DNA of 64,000 bases, taken from Micromonospora ureilytica. GTDB taxonomy: Bacteria > Actinomycetota > Actinomycetes > Mycobacteriales > Micromonosporaceae. Made by a program: the position numbers and the translations under genes. The notes under the pieces were generated by a model. That model ran no database searches. It was not told where the DNA came from and worked only from the letters and a program-made list of their open reading frames with translations. Below are positions 42,100 to 51,181 of this stretch, in pieces (within the stretch, counting starts at the first letter, position 1; every line of letters begins with the position of its first letter). Location of the stretch: NCBI RefSeq assembly GCF_015751765.1, contig NZ_JADOTX010000001.1, forward strand, positions 1,984,001-2,048,000, written 5' to 3'.

Positions 42100-43338
42100 G
42101 TGAGCGCCCCCACCAGTCGACCCGTGACCCCGGACATCGCCTCGCCAACCCTGCGGACGGTGCGGCTCGCCCGCAACGGCGTCGCTGTCACCTTCACCCT
42201 CAACGGGCTGGCCGTCGGCAGCTGGTTCTCCCGCGTCCCGGCGGTCCGTGAGGCGTTGGACCTCTCCGCCGGCCGACTCGGGTTGCTGCTGCTGGCGATG
42301 AGCGTCGGCGCGCTGCTCGCCATGCCCACCTCCGGCCTGCTCGCCCAGCGATTCGGCGCGGCCCGCACCGTCACGATGGCCACCGTGCTGGTCGCGGTCG
42401 GTCTGACCGTGGCGGGGCTGGGCGCCACGACAACCGGGTCGTTCGCCGTCGTCGCCGTGGGGTTGGTCGCGCTCGGCTACGGCTCCGGCGCCTGCGACGT
42501 GGCGATGAACATCGAGGGCGCGGCGGTGGAACGGCGGCTGGGTCGTACGATCATGCCCCGTTTCCACGCGGGGTGGAGCCTCGGTTCGGTGGCCGGAGCG
42601 GTGCTCGGCGCCGGGGCGGCCCGGTTCGACGTGTCGGTCGGCGCGCATCTCGTCGCGGTGGCGGTGGTGGTGTTGGCCGGCACCGCGCTCGCCGCCCGGA
42701 CGTTCCTGCCCGTGGGCAGCGATCACACCGGTGATCCGGCGGACGCCACCCCGGCTGCCCGCCGCCGGGCGCAACTCGCCGCCTGGCGGGAGCCGCGCAC
42801 CCTGCTGATCGGCTTGTTCGTGCTGGTGGCGGCGTTCACCGAAGGCGCGGCCAACGACTGGCTGGCCGTCGCGTTCATCGACGGACGGGATCTGAGCGAA
42901 GCCGCCGGCGCGGCGGTCTTCGCTGTCTTCGTGGTGGGCATGACCGTCGGGCGTACCGCCGGCACGGTCGCGCTGGACCGGTGGGGTCGGGTGCCGGTGC
43001 TCAGCGGCACCATCGGCCTCGCCGTGGTCGGAGCCGGCCTGGCCGTGCTGGCCGGCTCCGGACCGGTGGCCATCATCGGCGTCGCGCTGTGGGGCCTCGG
43101 TGCGTCGCTGGGCTTCCCGGTCGGGATGAGCGCGGCGGCCGACGACGAGGCGCACTCGGCGGTGCGGGTGAGCGTGGTCGCGGTGATCGGCTACACAGCG
43201 TTCCTCGGTGGCCCGCCGTTGCTGGGGCTGATCGGCGACGAGGTCGGCACCCTGCGCGCACTGCTGGTGGTGCCGCTGCTGCTGCTGCCGACCCTGCTGC
43301 TGGTGCCCGTGCTGCGCCCGCCGACCCAGCCCCGTTGA
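42100..43338 (+). CDS. MFS transporter
   Basis: A 412-residue major facilitator with about twelve helices. NGLAVGSWFSRVPAVREALD and FHAGWSLGSVAGAVLGAGAA resemble the subgroup with YbjJ-like exporters, in which the cytoplasmic loop between helices 6 and 7 is short and basic (AARRRAQLAAWREPRT). The GTG start is preceded by AGAGGA. Control by the divergent LacI suggests that the substrate is a sugar or sugar-like compound, import or export unresolved. Confidence 0.82.
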   Translation: MSAPTSRPVTPDIASPTLRTVRLARNGVAVTFTLNGLAVGSWFSRVPAVREALDLSAGRLGLLLLAMSVGALLAMPTSGLLAQRFGAARTVTMATVLVAVGLTVAGLGATTTGSFAVVAVGLVALGYGSGACDVAMNIEGAAVERRLGRTIMPRFHAGWSLGSVAGAVLGAGAARFDVSVGAHLVAVAVVVLAGTALAARTFLPVGSDHTGDPADATPAARRRAQLAAWREPRTLLIGLFVLVAAFTEGAANDWLAVAFIDGRDLSEAAGAAVFAVFVVGMTVGRTAGTVALDRWGRVPVLSGTIGLAVVGAGLAVLAGSGPVAIIGVALWGLGASLGFPVGMSAAADDEAHSAVRVSVVAVIGYTAFLGGPPLLGLIGDEVGTLRALLVVPLLLLPTLLLVPVLRPPTQPR

Positions 43339-43357
43339 CCTCCCACCCCGCTGCCGC

Positions 43358-46300
43358 TCAGGCCCGCACGACGTGTACGACAATCTCGTGGCCGTCGCCC
43401 ACGGTGCCGGAGAAACCCTCCGACAACGCGTCCACGATCGTCAGCTGGAGCGCGAGGGTCTCGTGCGCGATGAGCTTCTGATGCGTGGAGATTGCCGCCG
43501 CGACGTCGGCGGGCGCGGCGATCGCCACCGTGATCCGGTCGGAGACCTCGAAGTCGGCTTCGCGGCGGGCCTGCTGAACGATGCGGACGACGTCGCGTGC
43601 GACGCCCTCGGCCGCCAGCTCGGGGGTGATCTCGGTGTCCAACGCGATCGTCGCCCCGCGCTGGGACTCCACGACCCAACCGGTGCGCGGCACCTCCGTG
43701 ATCAGGATGTCGTCGAGGCCCACCTCGACCTGCGCGCCGTCGACCGACAGCGGGTACGTCCCGTTCGCCCGAACGCCGTCGACCAACTCCCGGGCGGCCA
43801 CGCCGGCGATGGCCTTCGCGACGTGCTGGGTGCGGTTGCCGAACCGGCGGCCCAGGGTCCGGAAGTTCGCTTTGACCTGCACGTCGATGATCCCGCTCTG
43901 GGGATCGAGCGGTTCGAGGACCTTGACGTTCAACTCGTCGCCGATGTCGTCCAGCAACGCCTGCGGGAGAACGGTGCCGGCGGGCAGCCCCACGAGCGCC
44001 CGGCTCAACGGCTGACGGATCCGCAGACTGCTCGTCTTACGCGCGGACCGGCCCGCCTCAGCCAACGCCCGCGCCGTGGCCACCTGGGCCGACAGCTCCG
44101 TGCTGATCAGTGTGGTGTCGGGTGTGGGCCAGGTGGCCAGGTGCACCGACTCCGGGGCCGACGCGGCTCCCCGCCGGACGACCTGCTGCCACACCTCCTC
44201 CGTGACGAAGGGAATGAACGGCGCGAGCAGCCGTGTGAGGATGTCGAGGCACTCGTACAGGGTGGTGAGCGCGTCGGGGTCGCCCTCCCAGAAACGCTGC
44301 CGCGACCGCCGCACGTACCAGTTCGACAGGTCGTCGATGAAGTCGGCGAGCAGTCGGCCGGCGCGCGCCGTGTCGTAGTTCTGCAAACGTTCGTCCACGG
44401 CGGCCGCGAGGGCGTGGACCTCGCCGACGATCCAGCGGTCCAACACCTGTCGCTGGGCGACCGGCTGCGCCAGGTGCGGCGCCCACGTCGTGTTCGCCGC
44501 GTAGAGGGAGAAGAACGCCGCGGTGTTCCAGTAGGTCATCAAGACCTTGCGGACGATCTCGTCGAGTGGGCCGGGCCCGATCCGGCGCGGCGACCACGGT
44601 GAGCCGGAGCAGGCCATGAACCAGCGCACGGCGTCGGCGCCGTGCGTGTCCATCAACGGGATCGGCAGCAGGATGTTGCCCAGGTGTTTGCTCATCTTGC
44701 GGCCGTCCTCGGCCAGGATGTGCCCGAGGCAGACGACGTTCTCGTACGGGGACCTGTCGAAGACCAGCGTGCCCACCGCCATCAGCGTGTAGAACCACCC
44801 GCGGGTCTGATCGATGGCCTCGCAGATGTACTGGGCCGGGTAGGTGCGCTCGAAGATTTCCTTGCTACCCGGCACGTGGGGGTAGCCCAACGACGCGAAC
44901 GGCATCGCGCCGGAGTCGTACCAGGCGTCGATCACCTCGGGGACCCGGGTGGCGGTCAAGCCGCAGTCCGGGCAGGCGAAGGTGATGTCGTCGACGTACG
45001 GGCGGTGCGGATCCAGCTCGGACAGATCGGCGCCGGCCAGCTCGCCGAGCTCGGTGCGGGAACCGACGGCTGTCACGTGGTTGTCCGGGCACCGCCACAG
45101 CGGCAGCGGCGTACCCCAGTACCGGGAGCGGGACACCGCCCAGTCGATGTTGTTCTTCAGCCAGTCGCCGTACCGGCCGTGTTTGATGTGCTCCGGGAAC
45201 CAGTTGGTGTTCTCGTTCTCCCGGGTCAGCTCGTCGCGGACCTCGGTGGTCCGGATGTACCAGGACGGCTGCGCGTAGTACATCAGCGGGGTGTGGCACC
45301 GCCAGCAATGCGGGTAGGGGTGCTCGAACGGCTCATGCCGGAACAACCGACCAGACTCCCTGAGACGGTCGATGAGCAACGCGTCGGCGTCCTTGAAGAA
45401 CACGCCGCCGACCAGGTCGATGCCGTCGTTGAACCGCCCGTTCGGGGCGACCGGGTTCACCAGTGGCAACCCGTACGCGCGGCAGACGGCGAGGTCGTCC
45501 GCGCCGAAGGCCGGCGCCTGGTGCACCAGGCCGGTGCCGTCCTCGGTCGTGACGTACTCCGCGAGGACCACCCGGTGCGCGTCCGGGATGTCCACCAGGT
45601 CGAACGGTCGCTCGTACCGCAAACCCTCCAGGGCCGACCCCGGTACGGTCGCCAGGATCTCCGCCTCGTCGCCGAGTACCCGCCGGGTCAGCGGTTCGGC
45701 GACGACGAACGTGCCCCGCTCGGTGCGGGCGACCGTGTACGTCACGCTGGGGTGTACGGCGACGGCGGTGTTGGACACCAGGGTCCACGGGGTGGTGGTC
45801 CAGATCAGCAGGTCGACACCGCTGTGTCCGGCTACTTCCCCGCGCACCGGAAACCGCACGTACACGGAGGGGTCGACGACCGTCTCGTACCCCTGCGCCA
45901 CCTCGTGGTCGGACAGGGTCGTGCCGTCGCGGGTGCAGTACGGCGCGACCCGGAAATCCTCCACCAGGCGCCCGCCGTCGTGGATCTGCTTCAGTGACCA
46001 CCAGACGCTGTCCACGTACTCCGGGGACATCGTCTCGTACGGATGCTCCAGGTCGATCCAATACCCCATACGTTCGCTGAGTTCGACGAACTCGTCGACG
46101 TGCCGAAGCACCGAGGTGCGGCACAGGGCGTTGAACTCCGCGATGCCCATTCTCTCGATGTCGGGCTTGCCGCCGAGCCCCAGCTCCTTCTCGACCGCGA
46201 GTTCGACCGGCAGGCCGTGACAGTCCCAGCCGGCACGGCGGGGCACCGAGAAGCCGCGCATCGTCCGGTAGCGGGGGAAGAGGTCCTTGAAGACCCTCGC

Positions 46301-46504
46301 CTCGATGTGGTGGGTGCCCGGCGTGCCGTTGGCGGTCGGCGGTCCCTCGTAGAACACCCACGACGGGCCGTCGGCGGTCTGCTCCAGACTCCGGTTGAAC
46401 ACGTTGTTGGCCTGCCACCACTCGATGACCGTGCGGTCCAGCGCACCAAAGTCGATCTTGGTGGGCAGTGGCACGAATGGCGACTTCGATGGACCGTCCG
46501 GCAC
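43358..46504 (-). CDS. ileS: Isoleucyl-tRNA synthetase
   Basis: A 1048-residue class I synthetase charging tRNA-Ile. The nucleotide-binding HIGH region is FYEGPPTANGTPGTHHIEAR (residues 51-70) and the KMSKS loop is GRKMSKHLGN near residue 603. The C-terminal half holds the anticodon-binding domain and a zinc-free tail of the eukaryote-like IleS2 class, which in other bacteria is naturally less sensitive to mupirocin. The CP1 editing domain is present between residues 180 and 390. The start is GTG 46504 with AGGGAG upstream. Expression is controlled by the T-box leader immediately before it. The length fits the family. Confidence 0.96.
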   Translation of the reverse strand: MPDGPSKSPFVPLPTKIDFGALDRTVIEWWQANNVFNRSLEQTADGPSWVFYEGPPTANGTPGTHHIEARVFKDLFPRYRTMRGFSVPRRAGWDCHGLPVELAVEKELGLGGKPDIERMGIAEFNALCRTSVLRHVDEFVELSERMGYWIDLEHPYETMSPEYVDSVWWSLKQIHDGGRLVEDFRVAPYCTRDGTTLSDHEVAQGYETVVDPSVYVRFPVRGEVAGHSGVDLLIWTTTPWTLVSNTAVAVHPSVTYTVARTERGTFVVAEPLTRRVLGDEAEILATVPGSALEGLRYERPFDLVDIPDAHRVVLAEYVTTEDGTGLVHQAPAFGADDLAVCRAYGLPLVNPVAPNGRFNDGIDLVGGVFFKDADALLIDRLRESGRLFRHEPFEHPYPHCWRCHTPLMYYAQPSWYIRTTEVRDELTRENENTNWFPEHIKHGRYGDWLKNNIDWAVSRSRYWGTPLPLWRCPDNHVTAVGSRTELGELAGADLSELDPHRPYVDDITFACPDCGLTATRVPEVIDAWYDSGAMPFASLGYPHVPGSKEIFERTYPAQYICEAIDQTRGWFYTLMAVGTLVFDRSPYENVVCLGHILAEDGRKMSKHLGNILLPIPLMDTHGADAVRWFMACSGSPWSPRRIGPGPLDEIVRKVLMTYWNTAAFFSLYAANTTWAPHLAQPVAQRQVLDRWIVGEVHALAAAVDERLQNYDTARAGRLLADFIDDLSNWYVRRSRQRFWEGDPDALTTLYECLDILTRLLAPFIPFVTEEVWQQVVRRGAASAPESVHLATWPTPDTTLISTELSAQVATARALAEAGRSARKTSSLRIRQPLSRALVGLPAGTVLPQALLDDIGDELNVKVLEPLDPQSGIIDVQVKANFRTLGRRFGNRTQHVAKAIAGVAARELVDGVRANGTYPLSVDGAQVEVGLDDILITEVPRTGWVVESQRGATIALDTEITPELAAEGVARDVVRIVQQARREADFEVSDRITVAIAAPADVAAAISTHQKLIAHETLALQLTIVDALSEGFSGTVGDGHEIVVHVVRA

Positions 46505-46529
46505 CGACGTTCTCCCTACACTTCACATC

Positions 46530-46740
46530 CGCTGCGCGGGCATCAGCTCACTGCCCACGCGGGGACGAAGCGCCGGGCGTATGGCCAGGACTCCGCGGTA
46601 CCACCCCGCTTGCGCCTCGATGGTGCGGGCGCCGCTCAATTCTGCGACGTGACGTGCCGCTACGTCCGGTTCTACTGGGGCAGTTGAACTGCCCGTTCTT
46701 CCGGAGGCTCCCCGGTGATGGCCGGATCGGTGCCGATGCC
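46530..46740 (-). promoter_or_regulatory. T-box riboswitch (ultrashort Stem I) in the ileS leader
   Basis: Reading leftwards, GCCATCACCGGGGAGCCTCC with GGAAGAACGG forms the actinobacterial ultrashort Stem I, with ATC (46719-46717) as the isoleucine specifier codon. The conserved T-box GGGTGGTACCGCGGA lies at about 46607-46592 and pairs with the uncharged tRNA end. In actinobacterial ileS, binding of uncharged tRNA-Ile frees the ribosome site (translational control). No strong terminator follows here, consistent with that. Confidence 0.9.
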
Positions 46741-46788
46741 GTCCAGCATAGCTGTCCGCGCGCGGAGCAGTGGCCGGAGTGCCAGGCC

Positions 46789-47469
46789 CTAGCCGTGCAG
46801 CCAGATGCGGAGAGGGCCGGTGGTGGTGAAGCCAGCGGAGAGCGCCGGCGTCAGGTCCGCTGTGGTTTCGTAGCCGACCAGCGGCGCGTGGGGCAGGGTG
46901 GCGCACACCGCGCGCCAGATGTCCCGGGAGTCGTCGGTGCGGGTGAACAGGTTCGAGACGCCGTACGGACCGTCGCCGCTGAGCACCGCTCCACCGGTGA
47001 TCACACCCCGGTCGTCGTGGCGGGCGAGCACCCGTACCCGGGGGTCGGCCAGGAGCGCGGGGCGGAACAACTCCCCGCCGCCGTGTGTCGCCGCCCAGGA
47101 CGCCAGGTCGTCGGGAGTGGTGACCGGGGTCAGCGGTGGATCGAGAGGTGGCGCCAACGGTGGCCGGTGGATCCACTGCGCGTCGAAGAGCACCCGGAAC
47201 CCGTACCCGGACAGGTCGAGGTCGGCGAAGCTGTCCTTCACCGACGCGCCGGGCCCCGCGTCGATCCGGGCCAGCAGGGCCTCGGCGTCGACGCGCGGCC
47301 GCAGGGTGACCGCGTCCGGGTACCACTGTGGCGAACGGTGGGGGAGCGACCAGGCGTCAGCGTCGGTACGGCCGGCCAGCTCGTGGCTGCCGCAGACGAT
47401 GTCGCACCATTCGGCGTTGTTGCGGGCCGCCGTCCGCACGTCCTCCAGCACGTCGGGCAGCCTAGCCAC
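46789..47469 (-). CDS. GNAT-like hypothetical protein
   Basis: A 226-residue soluble protein. The C-terminal half (LARHDDRGVITGGAVLSGDG and VCATLPHAPLVGYETTADLT) has the beta-alpha pattern of GNAT acetyltransferases but the acetyl-CoA loop is not obvious. The N-terminus (DVLEDVRTAARNNAEWCDIV) is of a type found in actinobacterial hypothetical proteins. It sits between ileS and a phosphatase gene on the same strand, three bases from the latter stop. Function is not predicted beyond the fold suggestion. Confidence 0.6.
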   Translation of the reverse strand: MARLPDVLEDVRTAARNNAEWCDIVCGSHELAGRTDADAWSLPHRSPQWYPDAVTLRPRVDAEALLARIDAGPGASVKDSFADLDLSGYGFRVLFDAQWIHRPPLAPPLDPPLTPVTTPDDLASWAATHGGGELFRPALLADPRVRVLARHDDRGVITGGAVLSGDGPYGVSNLFTRTDDSRDIWRAVCATLPHAPLVGYETTADLTPALSAGFTTTGPLRIWLHG

Positions 47470-47471
47470 TG

Positions 47472-48263
47472 TCAGCGGAGTCGGGTGAGCAGGATCCGGC
47501 CGCCCTCATGGACGCCGCCGTCGATGGCGATGACCCTGTCGTCGGCGTACCGCAGCGCGACTGTGACATCCCGCGGCGCCACGCCGAAGTGCTTGGTGAG
47601 GGTGCTGTGGCCGTGGACGAGCACGTCGCCTCCGAGTGTGCGCAGCATCAGCGACACCGGATCGTCGGGGTTCGCCTGCACGGCGTCACGAAAGGCACCC
47701 CGATCGCTCATCCGGTCACAAAAGTCCAGCCACGCCGAGGGGTCGCTGGAGCCGAGAGCCGTGGCGACTGCCGCGTTCACGGCGGCCACACCGGATCCAA
47801 GTTCCAGGTATCGGATGGTGTCGGAGTGAACGAGCAGGAACCCGTCGACGACCGCGACCGCGGGCAGCCGCGTCATCCACTCGACATGCTGTGGCGTCAG
47901 CTGGCGCAGGTCCTTCTCCCGCCCGCCGAACCGGGCCCAACCACCGCGAAACCCGCCGGGCTCGTCCCACCCGGCAACGGGCCTGGTGCCGAACCGCTGC
48001 GCGGCGAGCAGCTGCACCTCGTGGTTACCCAACAGTGCCCCGACGTGGCCGCCCACCGCAGCTGCGGAGACGGCGAGCCGCCGGATGTCGTTGATGACGC
48101 CGATACCGTCCGGGCCGCGATCGACGTAGTCACCGAGCAGCCACAACCGCGCGCCGCCCCCGGACCAGTGCCCGGTGTGGTCGACGAGCCCCACCTGGCG
48201 AAGGCACTCCCGGAACTCGGACCGGTGACCGTGGATGTCCGCCACCACGTACAGCGGCGTCAT
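47472..48263 (-). CDS. Metallophosphoesterase (calcineurin-like)
   Basis: A 263-residue phosphoesterase. The metal site is complete: Asp9 and His11 (ADIHGH), Asp45 (GDYVDRG), Asn80 and His81 (GNHE), then LVHSD and VHGHS. This matches PPP-type protein phosphatases and Ap4A hydrolase relatives (ApaH/PrpA/BsuPP). The protein lacks a signal peptide. It overlaps a small upstream ORF by four bases, and that short peptide could be coupled. Possible substrates are phosphoproteins or dinucleoside polyphosphates. Confidence 0.85.
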   Translation of the reverse strand: MTPLYVVADIHGHRSEFRECLRQVGLVDHTGHWSGGGARLWLLGDYVDRGPDGIGVINDIRRLAVSAAAVGGHVGALLGNHEVQLLAAQRFGTRPVAGWDEPGGFRGGWARFGGREKDLRQLTPQHVEWMTRLPAVAVVDGFLLVHSDTIRYLELGSGVAAVNAAVATALGSSDPSAWLDFCDRMSDRGAFRDAVQANPDDPVSLMLRTLGGDVLVHGHSTLTKHFGVAPRDVTVALRYADDRVIAIDGGVHEGGRILLTRLR

Positions 48264-48367
48264 GCCGCTGCCGCCAGCTCACCCAGGTCAACCGCCGCAT
48301 CCGCCGAGCACCGTTCCTCGTCCCGGTCGGCGGCCAAACGCCGCATCGTCTCGTCGAGCGTCACCAT
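48260..48367 (-). CDS. Possible 35-residue peptide coupled to the phosphatase gene
   Basis: MVTLDETMRRLAADRDEERC with a further AADLGELAAAA-type helix is a charged amphipathic sequence. Its TGA overlaps the phosphatase ATG (ATGA), the same coupling used elsewhere in the window. No clear ribosome site precedes it, so it may be a short leader or not translated at all. Kept as a low-confidence gene. Confidence 0.3.
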   Translation of the reverse strand: MVTLDETMRRLAADRDEERCSADAAVDLGELAAAA

Positions 48368-48571
48368 GGCCGCCACGATAGGAGGTACCGCTGGCCGACA
48401 ACCAGTGCCTGCCATTCTTTGGCAGGGAATCACCGACGGAGCACATCGAGCCGCCGCAGGGTCAGTCGCCGGTCGGCCGTACGCTCCGGCGGCGGGAACG
48501 GTGACGGCCAGGACGGGCCAGCACATAGCCGATCCCGTGCCGCTCGAGGCCATCGCGGAGACCGGGGTAGC

Positions 48572-49078
48572 TCAGGGGGCGTAGACCAGGTCCATCGTGT
48601 CGGTGTGCCCGGACCAGCGCAGGTCGAGGCGCCAACACCCGGCCTGCGGCAGGTCGATGATCGACGGCCCTGGCCCGCCGGCGACCTCCCGGGTCACCCG
48701 GGTGTCGGTGCCGTCCAGTGTCGCGGTGATCACCAATGTTGCCGGTGCCGTCGGGTCGGGCGAGGTCGTGGCGGCGCGAGCCACCCACAGGATCTTGTTG
48801 TTCGACCCGTCCGTCCGGACCTGGCGCAGCGGATGGGCGAACAACACCGCCACGATGTCACCCTTCGCGCCGAAGACGTGCGGAACCCGCGCGTCCCCGC
48901 TGAAGCCGGCGTCCGCCCAGTCCGGCAGGGACCCCGTCTCGACCCGTGCCGCGCAGGCGGTCGCGGTGCCCGCCGTGGTGGCCGCACCCGCCGTCGGCGC
49001 CGCCCCGCTGGTTGTGGTGGTGCACCCCGCCAGCAGGACCATCGAGGATGCCAGCATCAACCTGCCCCAGGAAACCAT
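48572..49078 (-). CDS. Secreted lipoprotein of unknown function
   Basis: A 168-residue lipoprotein. ATG 49078 is preceded by GAAGGGGCGGG; the signal peptide MVSWGRLMLASSMVLLAGC ends in a lipobox. After an Ala/Thr-rich linker, the mature domain (CAARVETGSLPDWADAGFSG, VAVLFAHPLRQVR, GCWRLDLRWSGHTDTMDLVY) is beta-rich with paired cysteines and is typical of small actinobacterial surface proteins of unknown role. It lies directly beside the left boundary of the mobile cassette. Confidence 0.7.
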   Translation of the reverse strand: MVSWGRLMLASSMVLLAGCTTTTSGAAPTAGAATTAGTATACAARVETGSLPDWADAGFSGDARVPHVFGAKGDIVAVLFAHPLRQVRTDGSNNKILWVARAATTSPDPTAPATLVITATLDGTDTRVTREVAGGPGPSIIDLPQAGCWRLDLRWSGHTDTMDLVYAP

Positions 49079-49150
49079 CCCGCCCCTTCCAGTACGCGTC
49101 GAGGACCCGTCGCCTCTTTCCGACACCGCCCGGACGCGCCAGGTTCCTAG

Positions 49151-49525
49151 GCCCGTGTCTTCAAAGGTTCACAACCATTGGAGTAGCGCGGCCATAGTGA
49201 CTGTGGCCTGGGATGAGGTCGTGGTCTTGTCGTAGCGGGTCGCGACGCTGTGGCACTGCTTGAGCGACGTTCGACGACGTTGCGTCGTTTGTAGAGCTGC
49301 CTGTCGAACGTCGGTGGCCAGCCGCCACGGTTGCCGCGTCGGCGGCGGTTGGCCTGCTGGTCGGCGCGTTCAGGGATCGTGTGCCCGATACCGCGCCGGC
49401 GCAGGTCTGCCCGGATCGCCTTGGAGCTGTAGCCCTTGCCTTTAGCGCCCGCGGCGCTGGTCGCCGCCGCCGCGACGGTTCACAGCAGCACCGGACGGCG
49501 CCCTGTTCGCCGCCTGCTCGGCCCC
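49151..49525 (-). pseudogene. IS5-family transposase C-terminal remnant, left copy
   Basis: Read leftwards, the frame gives KGKGYSSKAIRADLRRRGIG, then TIPERADQQANRRRRGNRGG, RQLYKRRNVVER and, after a frameshift, LKQCHSVATRYDKTTTS to QWL and a stop. These are the C-terminal motifs of IS5-type DDE transposases. The N-terminal half, including the first catalytic Asp, is missing and one frameshift splits the rest. It retains the terminal inverted repeat at its outer end. Confidence 0.8.
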
Positions 49526-49530
49526 GGGGC

Positions 49531-50154
49531 TCAGCCGCTGAATTCGTTGACGCCGAGGGCGAAGTCCCAGTGGCCGACCCCGTTGCCGGCGAGGCCCACC
49601 GTGACCACGCCCAGCCCTTCCAGCCAGTGCGCCATTTTCAGGCCGCCGACGTCCAGCGGGCGCAGCCCGAGGCTCTCGACGAACACCGCCACGCCTGCCT
49701 TTGCCTGCGCATTGTCACCAGCGATGAAGACGTTGGGCCGGCCCTTCTCCAGGACGTTACGGAAGATGGTGTTGAATGCCTTCACCACGCTGGCGCTGGC
49801 CGGGGCCACCTTGGCAACTTCCTGCGCGATCGAGGTCTCCTCGCTGTGGGCCAGTCCGTCGAACGTGGCGTTGAAGGGGTTGCTGATGTCGACGATGACC
49901 TTGCCCGCGAGGGCGTCTCCGTACTCGGCGACGACCGGAACGACACCGTCGTACAACAGGGCCGTGATGACGATGTCCCCGGCCGGGACGGCGCCCCACT
50001 TGCCCGTAGTCGCGCCGCCGCCCAGAGCCTTGGCCAGGTCATCGACCTTGGACTGATCGCGTCCCATGATCTCGACGGTGTTACCGCCCGCCACCGCGAG
50101 CGTGCCGATGGTACGGGCCATGTTCCCCGTACCGATGAGGGTGATGCTGCTCAT
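49531..50154 (-). CDS. F420-dependent NADP reductase-like / NAD(P)-binding protein
   Basis: A 207-residue protein of the NADPH:F420 oxidoreductase-like family. ITLIGTGNMARTIGTLAVAG at the N-terminus is the dinucleotide-binding loop, and GRDQSKVDDLAKALGG contributes phosphate binding. VDISNPFNATFDG and VVKAFNTIFRNVL are typical for the family. It lacks a membrane domain and is cytoplasmic. It may transfer hydride between NADPH and F420 or act on a small carbonyl compound. It lies 35 bases after the SDR gene on the same strand and both are inside the cassette. Confidence 0.8.
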   Translation of the reverse strand: MSSITLIGTGNMARTIGTLAVAGGNTVEIMGRDQSKVDDLAKALGGGATTGKWGAVPAGDIVITALLYDGVVPVVAEYGDALAGKVIVDISNPFNATFDGLAHSEETSIAQEVAKVAPASASVVKAFNTIFRNVLEKGRPNVFIAGDNAQAKAGVAVFVESLGLRPLDVGGLKMAHWLEGLGVVTVGLAGNGVGHWDFALGVNEFSG

Positions 50155-50189
50155 GAGGTCTGCTCTCTTCCTGATTCGTGGTGTGTGGT

Positions 50190-50924
50190 TCAGATGGCGG
50201 TGGTGCCGCCGTCGGCGACCAGTTCCAGGCCGTTGACGTAGCTGGAGTCGTCGGAGGCGAGGAACAGGGCGACGGTGGCGATTTCTTCGGGGCGGCCCAT
50301 CTTTCCCCGGGGGATGAGGGACTCGAATGCGGCCTTGGTTGCCTCGTCGAACAGTTCTTCCTGCTTGGCGGTGGCGACCTGGCCGGGGGTCAGGACGTTG
50401 ACCCGGATCTTGCGGTCGCGCAGTTCGTTGAGCCAGACGCGGGCCCATGCCTGCTGGACGGCTTTGCTTCCCGCGTAGAGGCTCCAGCCGGGGAAGGCGC
50501 CCAGCGAGGCGTTGGATCCGGTCATGAAGATCGAGCCGTTGTCGTTGATCAACGGCAGTGCCTTCTGCACGGTGAACAGGGTGCCGCGCGCGTTGAGCCA
50601 GAAGGCGCGGTGGAACTGTTCCTCGGTGATCTCGCCGAGGACGGCGGGTTCGCCCATCCCGGCGCTGGCCCACAGCACGTCGATCGAGCCTTTTTCTCGC
50701 TTGACGGTGTCGTACAAGCGGTCCAGGTCGTCCAGTTCGGCCGCGTCACCCTGGACGGCGGTGATGTTGCGGCCGATCAGCTTGACGGCGTCGTCGAGTG
50801 CTTCCTGCCGCCGGGCCTGGATGAAGACGTGCGCTCCTTCCTCGACGAACAGTCTGGCGCCGGCCAGTGCCATGCCGGTGGATCCGCCGGTGATCACCGC
50901 TACCTTGCCATCGAGCTTTCCCAC
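50190..50924 (-). CDS. Short-chain dehydrogenase/reductase
   Basis: A 244-residue classical SDR. VAVITGGSTGMALAGARLFV carries the TGxxxGxG-type motif, Ser (SNASLGAF) and YAGSK with the Tyr-x-x-x-Lys pair form the catalytic site, and WASAGMG replaces NNAG. GTG 50924 is selected because ACGGAG lies five bases upstream; GTG 50930 would overlap that site. It should reduce a ketone or aldehyde with NAD(P)H. It is divergent from the TetR gene, whose operator candidates lie between them. Confidence 0.88.
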   Translation of the reverse strand: MGKLDGKVAVITGGSTGMALAGARLFVEEGAHVFIQARRQEALDDAVKLIGRNITAVQGDAAELDDLDRLYDTVKREKGSIDVLWASAGMGEPAVLGEITEEQFHRAFWLNARGTLFTVQKALPLINDNGSIFMTGSNASLGAFPGWSLYAGSKAVQQAWARVWLNELRDRKIRVNVLTPGQVATAKQEELFDEATKAAFESLIPRGKMGRPEEIATVALFLASDDSSYVNGLELVADGGTTAI

Positions 50925-51181
50925 GATCACTCCGTTGAATTGATGGGTATTCGAAACAGCTCGGTTTGGTTCTTATGCACACCAAGCGGTGTACGTAACG
51001 TACCCGGTTGCCGATCGGCGCGCAAGCTACGTACACCGGTCGGTACCGACCCCGCTGCGGAACGCCCGGCGCGCCATGGCGCACCGACGACCATCGGGAC
51101 CGCTCTGACCTTGCGAACGGATGATCAACTCGAACGCTAGCTATGTATACTGGTCTGTACCCAGCGACCTATACTGAAGGC
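50925..51181. promoter_or_regulatory. Divergent control region of the cassette genes
   Basis: It holds a palindrome GTACGTAACGTAC (50991-51003) and two 17-base near-copies, GTACACCGGTCGGTACC (51031-51047) and GTATACTGGTCTGTACC (51145-51161), differing at three positions. These are plausible binding sites for the cassette TetR. The region is less GC-rich than its surroundings. Confidence 0.6.

Noticed and set aside
49531..50673. 380-residue frame covering the F420-reductase-like gene
   Set aside because: The N-terminal 173 residues are Arg-rich shadow of the SDR gene; the real start is ATG 50154.
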